This document shows positions 6,479 through 10,471 of a stretch of 10,471 nt of DNA, piece after piece. Source of the DNA: Candidatus Egerieousia excrementavium (GTDB taxonomy: Bacteria; Bacteroidota; Bacteroidia; Bacteroidales; UBA932). Each line of letters starts with the position of its first letter. Position 1 is the first letter of the stretch. The stretch is taken from the NCBI GenBank assembly GCA_017694275.1, contig JADINB010000154.1:1-10471 (forward strand), given 5' to 3'. A model generated the notes under the pieces. That model ran no database searches. It had not been told where the DNA came from and worked only from the letters and a program-made list of their open reading frames with translations. A program made the translations under genes and the position numbers.

Positions 6479-7861
6479 ATGGCAAACAATATTCCCAGGG
6501 TTCCTGTCAGGGAGCAGGAACCTTCTGTAAGAAGGAGAAACTTTGAAGAGGTAAGTTACGGTTATAACGAACAGGAGGCCCTGCTTGAGGCATCGCGTTG
6601 CCTTAACTGCAAAAGGCCGCTTTGTGTGGAGGCCTGCCCCGTATCTGTAAAGATACCTTTGTTCATAAGAGAGATAACGGCGGGGGATTTCAGACGGGCA
6701 GCCGAGATAATTGCCGAAGACAGTTCGCTTCCGGCAGTATGTGGCCGCGTGTGTCCGCAGGAGTCGCAGTGCGAAGGGTCATGTATAAAGGGTGTCAAGG
6801 GGCAACCTGTGGCTATCGGCAAACTTGAGCGCTTCGTTGCAGACTGGAGCAGGACAAACGGTGTGGAACCCGGCGGGAAGGCGCAGCCCAACCATGTGAA
6901 GGTCGCGGTAATAGGCAGCGGTCCCAGCGGTCTTGCATGTGCGGCAGATCTTGCCAAGGCCGGTTACGACATAACCATATTCGAGGCGTTGCACAAGGCA
7001 GGCGGAGTGCTGCAGTATGGTATACCCGAGTTCAGGCTTCCAAAAGAGAGCGTGGTTGCCCATGAAATAGAGAACCTGAAGTCTCTGGGCGTGAAAATCG
7101 AGACCAACGTGATTGTAGGCAAGACTGTCACCATAGACCAGCTTCTGGAAGAGGAGGGGTTCAAGGCCATATTCATAGGACAGGGTGCGGGACTTCCCAA
7201 GTTCATGAACATACCGGGAGAAAACCTCAACGGTGTGTTTTCGGCAAACGAGTTTCTTACCAGAAACAACCTTATGCAGGCCTACAGGGAAGATGCCGAC
7301 ACGCCTATCTATGCGGGCTCCAGAACGGTTGTGGTAGGAGGAGGCAATGTGGCCATGGATGCGGCCAGAACGGCCCTCAGGCTCGGCGCGGAGGTAAAGG
7401 TCGTTTACCGAAGGACCGAGAAGGAACTGCCGGCCAGGGAAGAAGAGGTTGCCCATGCAATGGAGGAGGGGATAGAGTTTGAGTTTCTAACCAATCCCGT
7501 TGAGATAGTTTCAGACGGAGCCGGACGTGTAAGGGCGGTGAGGTGCGAGAAAATGGAACTTGGCGAACCCGATTCAAGCGGACGGCGTTCTCCAAGGCCC
7601 ATACCGGGTTCTGAATTTGAAATAGAAACCGATGTAGTCATAATGGCGCTTGGAACAGTGCCCAATCCGTTGCTTTCGGCCAAAGGCATAGAACTTAACA
7701 AAAGAGGCGGTATCCAGGCCGACGAAAACGGCGTTACCACACGCAGGGGCATTTTTGCCGGAGGAGACGTGGTTACGGGCGCGGCAACCGTAATCCTTGC
7801 AATGGGAGCGGGCCGCAAGGCTGCCGCCGCAATAGACAGATATATTAAAAACTTGAATTAG
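6479..7861 (+). CDS. nfnB: NfnB-like large subunit of ferredoxin:NADP+ transhydrogenase (GltD-like)
   Basis: A 460-aa iron-sulfur flavoprotein of the glutamate-synthase small-subunit family, often labelled gltA or gltD. Eight N-terminal cysteines (C41, C44, C49, C53 and C88, C92, C98, C102) supply two [4Fe-4S] clusters. The FAD-binding motif IGSGPSG is at 145-151, a second Rossmann motif GGGNVAMD for NADP(H) at 287-294, and a terminal FAD-binding stretch FAGGDVVTGAATV. Next to NfnA, and with no GltB large glutamate-synthase gene in view, the role is most likely NfnB, where bifurcation occurs, rather than glutamate synthesis. The start is the ATG at 6479, two bases after the nfnA stop; an upstream ATG at 6446 would extend into nfnA and add residues not typical of the family. 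hisS follows two bases after the stop. Confidence 0.88.
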   Translation: MANNIPRVPVREQEPSVRRRNFEEVSYGYNEQEALLEASRCLNCKRPLCVEACPVSVKIPLFIREITAGDFRRAAEIIAEDSSLPAVCGRVCPQESQCEGSCIKGVKGQPVAIGKLERFVADWSRTNGVEPGGKAQPNHVKVAVIGSGPSGLACAADLAKAGYDITIFEALHKAGGVLQYGIPEFRLPKESVVAHEIENLKSLGVKIETNVIVGKTVTIDQLLEEEGFKAIFIGQGAGLPKFMNIPGENLNGVFSANEFLTRNNLMQAYREDADTPIYAGSRTVVVGGGNVAMDAARTALRLGAEVKVVYRRTEKELPAREEEVAHAMEEGIEFEFLTNPVEIVSDGAGRVRAVRCEKMELGEPDSSGRRSPRPIPGSEFEIETDVVIMALGTVPNPLLSAKGIELNKRGGIQADENGVTTRRGIFAGGDVVTGAATVILAMGAGRKAAAAIDRYIKNLN

Positions 7862-7863
7862 AA

Positions 7864-9231
7864 ATGGCTCAAAAACCAGCAATACCCAAGGGAACGAGAG
7901 ATTTCGGCGCGAAGGAGATGGCCGGGAGAAACTATATATTCGATACTGTGCGTTCGGTATTTAAAAAATATGGCTATACCCCTCTGGAAACGCCATCCAT
8001 GGAGAATCTGTCAACCCTGCTTGGCAAGTACGGGGAGGAGGGAGACAAGTTGCTCTTCAAGATTCTCAATTCGGGCGATGCCTTTGCCGGAGTAGAACCC
8101 CAGATGCTTCAGAACAGTAATGCGCTGGCAATGAAGGTGTGCGAAAAGGGGCTGCGCTATGATCTGACCGTTCCTTTTGCAAGATATGTCGTACAGCACC
8201 ACAGCGAACTGGCATTCCCTTTCAAAAGATATCAGATTCAGCCCGTATGGCGTGCCGACAGGCCGCAGAAGGGGCGTTATCGCGAATTTTACCAGTGCGA
8301 CGTAGATGTGGTGGGCAGCGATTCGCTGCTCAACGAACTTGAGCTTGTGCAGATTGCAGACGAGGTCTTTGGCAGGCTGGGTATCAATGTCTGCATAAAG
8401 CTCAACAATAGAAAGGTGCTTTTCGGCCTGTGCGACGTGATGGGCCATCCGGACAAGATGGTGGATATAACTGTCGCGATAGACAAGATAGACAAGATTG
8501 GCCTCGATGCTGTAAAGGAAGAGCTTGTGGAGCGCGGCATAGATGAGAGTGCCATAAGGATTCTCGAGCCCGTTCTGCTCATGCAGGGCAGTGCGGAGGA
8601 GAAACTGGAGGCTATCGGAGGCGTACTGGCCTCTTCTGAAACAGGCTTGAAGGGCGTTGCAGAACTGAAGGAACTTTTCTCGCTCATCCGCTCTGCCGGA
8701 ATAAGGACAGGTGTGGAGATAGACCTTTCTCTGGCGCGCGGGCTCAACTACTATACGGGTGCCATATTCGAGGTAAAGGCTCTCGATTTTACAATAGGCA
8801 GCATTTGCGGCGGCGGACGGTACGACAATCTTACAGGCATCTTCGGGCTTGCAGGGCTTTCGGGAGTGGGCATCTCCTTCGGGGCTGACAGAATCTACGA
8901 TGTGCTCAGCGGGCTTGGCAAGTTCCCCGATGACGCAATTGAGGGCAGTCGCGCCCTTTTTGCAAACATGGGTAGAGAAGAGGTGAAGGCACTGTTGCCC
9001 TTGGCAGCATCATTGAGAGATGCCGGTATAAACTGTGAGATCTATGCAGACAGCGTGAAGCTTAAAAAGCAGTTCGACTATGCAGACAGAAAGGGTATCC
9101 CGTTCATGATAATAATAGGCGAGAGCGAGGTCGCCTCGCATACAGCCAATGTCAAGAATCTTTCTACTGGGGAGCAAAAGACTGTAAATCAGAGTGAATT
9201 AGTAGATTTTCTGCTATGTGCGGAAAAATAA
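7864..9231 (+). CDS. hisS: Histidyl-tRNA synthetase
   Basis: A class II aminoacyl-tRNA synthetase of 455 aa that charges tRNA-His in the cytoplasm, full length for Bacteroidota HisRS. Seen: KGTRDF at 9-14, LRYDLTVPFARY near 97-108, motif 2 with WRADRPQKGRYREF (129-142), the histidine-specific LARGLNYYTG signature (290-299) with the catalytic-type R292, GGGRYDN, motif 3 GVGISFGADR (334-343) and a C-terminal anticodon-binding domain. It is the last gene of the tightly spaced rightward set, two bases after nfnB, with TTAGAA just before its ATG and no Shine-Dalgarno site. By my count 16 of its 31 Ile codons are ATA, 8 ATC and 7 ATT, an unusual bias for a housekeeping gene. No strong terminator follows; a promoter for the tRNA starts directly after the stop. 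Confidence 0.97.
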   Translation: MAQKPAIPKGTRDFGAKEMAGRNYIFDTVRSVFKKYGYTPLETPSMENLSTLLGKYGEEGDKLLFKILNSGDAFAGVEPQMLQNSNALAMKVCEKGLRYDLTVPFARYVVQHHSELAFPFKRYQIQPVWRADRPQKGRYREFYQCDVDVVGSDSLLNELELVQIADEVFGRLGINVCIKLNNRKVLFGLCDVMGHPDKMVDITVAIDKIDKIGLDAVKEELVERGIDESAIRILEPVLLMQGSAEEKLEAIGGVLASSETGLKGVAELKELFSLIRSAGIRTGVEIDLSLARGLNYYTGAIFEVKALDFTIGSICGGGRYDNLTGIFGLAGLSGVGISFGADRIYDVLSGLGKFPDDAIEGSRALFANMGREEVKALLPLAASLRDAGINCEIYADSVKLKKQFDYADRKGIPFMIIIGESEVASHTANVKNLSTGEQKTVNQSELVDFLLCAEK

Positions 9232-9263
9232 TTTGCTTTTAAGAAAAATAAATTCTATCTTTG
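9232..9263 (+). promoter_or_regulatory. Bacteroidota-type promoter for tRNA-fMet (TTTG-N20-TATCTTTG)
   Basis: TTTG at 9232-9235 and TATCTTTG at 9256-9263 match the -33 TTTG and -7 TAnnTTTG elements with a 20-base spacer, the consensus described for Bacteroides. The mature tRNA begins 12 bases later, so the 5' leader would be only a few bases. The -33 element abuts the hisS stop codon. This is the best promoter in the window. Confidence 0.85.
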
Positions 9264-9274
9264 CGGTCCAATAT

Positions 9275-9347
<73 letters not shown>

Positions 9348-9356
9348 CTAAAAATG

Positions 9357-9392
9357 AATAACGCTGGCTTTGAGTTTGGCGTTATTTTTTTT
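9357..9392 (+). terminator. Intrinsic terminator after tRNA-fMet
   Basis: AATAACGC (9357-9364) and GCGTTATT (9379-9386) form an 8-base perfect stem around a 14-base loop, and the right arm runs into an unbroken T tract at 9385-9392. It lies ten bases past the tRNA. The T tract ends only 14 bases before the next start codon, so it may also limit read-through into the Gate-protein gene. Confidence 0.85.
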
Positions 9393-9406
9393 CAATCAAG
9401 TGAGGT

Positions 9407-10384
9407 ATGGAAAATATCGAGAGCCAAGAAGAGGCAGGCAGGACTCCGTCTGGCAACGGCAGGAGGGTTGTCAGATGTATAAAGGAGGTTCTTCCCATAG
9501 CTACCAGGACAGCCTTGTGGATTATCAAGATAACTGTCGGAGTCTCTCTTGCCATATTGTTTCTCAAATATTTCAACATACTGCCCCTCTTTTCTGACTT
9601 CATAAGTCCGGTCTTCAATTATCTCGGCCTGCCGGGTGAGGCTGCGCTGGCCTATGTTACCGGATATTTCGTAAATGTCTATGCCGCAATATCTGTGGCG
9701 GCTTCCCTTGAACTTGATGTCAGGGCAATGACAATACTCAGCGTGATGGTACTCTGTTCGCATAATATGATAACAGAGACTGCTGTTCAGAAAAAAAGCG
9801 GTTCTTCCGCCGTGAGAATAGTTCTGGTGAGGACTATTTCGGCCTTTTTCCTGGCTTTTGTCCTGAACCGTTTTCTGCCGGGAGAGGTTGTTTCGGCATC
9901 TGGGTCTGAAAGCGGTGAGGAACTTTTGCTGGGTGCAATGTTAAGGGAGTGGGCGGTTTCCACCCTCTGGCTGATTCTCAAGATGGGAGTTCTGATATAT
10001 TCTCTCTCAATAATGCAGAAACTGCTTGCAGAGTTCGGCGTGATAAAGTTGATTTCAAAGTTCCTCAAGCCGTTGCTGGCGGTTTTCGGCCTGCCCGCGC
10101 GTACTTCCCTGCTATGGATTGTGGCAAACATTCTCGGGCTTGCGTATGGGGCGGCGATTATGATACAGGAGAGCAGAAGCGGAAAAATTTCCCGTGGAGA
10201 CATAGACCTTTTGAACACGCATATATCAATAGCACACAGTAACTTCGAAGACTTGTTCCTTCTTTCGTCTGTAGGCGGGATCTGGTATGTCCTGCTGCTT
10301 TCGAGGTGGCTTATGGCCATGGTTCTGGTGTGGTTGCAGAGGCTGGAAATTTTTGTGGCGGATAAAATCAGAAGTCGAATCTAA
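9407..10384 (+). CDS. Two-repeat Gate-domain (nucleoside-recognition family) membrane protein
   Basis: A 325-aa inner-membrane protein with a polar N-terminus (1-30) and several hydrophobic segments, about 36-56, 80-100, 105-118, 137-155, 183-205, 232-254, 283-298 and 300-312. It belongs to the Gate family found in nucleoside transporters and in SpmA/SpmB-like spore maturation proteins; in Bacteroidota these are usually called nucleoside recognition proteins and their substrate is not established. Two halves are related: TALWIIK (35-41) to STLWLILK (185-192), GLPGEAALAY (74-83) to GLPARTSLLW (228-237), and HNMITE (119-124) to HSNFED (277-282). This gives one Gate repeat per half. The ATG at 9407 follows GTGAGGT. 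The gene lies directly behind the tRNA terminator and 25 bases before trxB. Family call is fairly sure; function is not. Confidence 0.75.
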   Translation: MENIESQEEAGRTPSGNGRRVVRCIKEVLPIATRTALWIIKITVGVSLAILFLKYFNILPLFSDFISPVFNYLGLPGEAALAYVTGYFVNVYAAISVAASLELDVRAMTILSVMVLCSHNMITETAVQKKSGSSAVRIVLVRTISAFFLAFVLNRFLPGEVVSASGSESGEELLLGAMLREWAVSTLWLILKMGVLIYSLSIMQKLLAEFGVIKLISKFLKPLLAVFGLPARTSLLWIVANILGLAYGAAIMIQESRSGKISRGDIDLLNTHISIAHSNFEDLFLLSSVGGIWYVLLLSRWLMAMVLVWLQRLEIFVADKIRSRI

Positions 10385-10392
10385 AAAATTAT

Positions 10393-10400
10393 TATCTTTA
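10393..10400 (+). promoter_or_regulatory. Possible trxB -7 element (TATCTTTA)
   Basis: TATCTTTA differs from TAnnTTTG only at the last base and lies nine bases before the trxB ATG, in the 25-base spacer after the Gate-protein gene. No TTTG is found at -33 spacing. If used, the mRNA would be nearly leaderless. Weak evidence; trxB may instead be co-transcribed with the upstream gene. Confidence 0.25.
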
Positions 10401-10409
10401 CCGGTCATT

Positions 10410-10471
10410 ATGGAGAGTGAAAAAATCAGATGCTTGATTATCGGCAGCGGCCCGGCAGGGTATACCGCGGC
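10410..10471 (+). CDS. trxB: Thioredoxin-disulfide reductase, N-terminal 20 codons (3'-truncated by window edge)
   Basis: Only the first 20 codons and two bases are in view. The N-terminus MESEKIRCLIIGSGPAGYTA contains the dinucleotide-binding motif GSGPAG (12-17) followed by YTA, which is the start typical of TrxB, the FAD-dependent enzyme that passes NADPH electrons to thioredoxin. The redox CxxC motif and NADPH domain lie outside the window, so another two-domain flavoprotein reductase cannot be fully excluded. It lies 25 bases after the Gate-protein gene on the same strand. Confidence 0.8.
   Translation, partial: MESEKIRCLIIGSGPAGYTA

Noticed and set aside
6479..7861. Annotation as glutamate synthase small subunit (gltD)
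   Set aside because: No gltB is present and an NfnA-type gene with an Asp/three-Cys cluster motif lies directly upstream, so NfnB is the better call.
9207..9227. Inverted repeat TTTTCTGC-TATGT-GCGGAAAA at the end of hisS as a possible terminator
   Set aside because: Short AT-rich stem with one wobble pair, overlapping the coding end, and no following T tract on either strand.

Overview
The window looks like chromosomal DNA from a member of the Bacteroidota, probably order Bacteroidales. The evidence is promoters of the phylum-specific form TTTG ... TAnnTTTG (best example just before the tRNA), A-rich leaders without strong Shine-Dalgarno sites (for example TTAGAAATG), a tRNA whose CCA end is not encoded, and the types of SppA, TilS, HisRS and GH9-deacetylase present. 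I cannot name the genus. Base composition and codon use look similar across the genes, with frequent ATA (Ile) and AGA/AGG (Arg), so nothing stands out as recently transferred. I see no insertion sequence, integrase, CRISPR array, toxin-antitoxin pair, phage gene or defence gene.

Layout. Positions 1-1197 hold the 3' part of tilS (+), which makes the lysidine that lets tRNA-Ile read AUA. Convergent to it, one base away, is sppA (-, 1199-2965), a membrane signal-peptide peptidase whose likely intrinsic terminator lies inside the tilS coding sequence. A 140-bp divergent spacer (2966-3105) carries promoter-like elements on both strands, and on the sppA side a dyad and a short direct repeat.

Rightward from 3106 runs a tightly packed four-gene set: a secreted GH9/polysaccharide-deacetylase fusion (3106-5616), nfnA (5616-6476), nfnB (6479-7861) and hisS (7864-9231). 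The stop and start codons overlap by one base at the first junction and are two bases apart at the other two, so this looks like one operon joining a periplasmic or outer-surface glycan enzyme, a cytoplasmic electron-bifurcating transhydrogenase and histidyl-tRNA synthetase. After hisS come a textbook Bacteroidota promoter, an initiator tRNA-fMet gene (9275-9347) and an intrinsic terminator. A two-repeat Gate-domain (nucleoside-recognition family) membrane protein follows (9407-10384), then the first 20 codons of thioredoxin reductase trxB (10410 to the edge).

Most of the window is housekeeping: tRNA modification and charging, initiation, redox cofactor balance and envelope proteolysis. The parts most worth a second look are the non-canonical GH9-deacetylase fusion and its translational coupling to nfnA, the sppA terminator nested in tilS, the strong ATA preference in hisS, and the terminator placed just before the Gate-protein gene. 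I found no convincing new multi-gene system.
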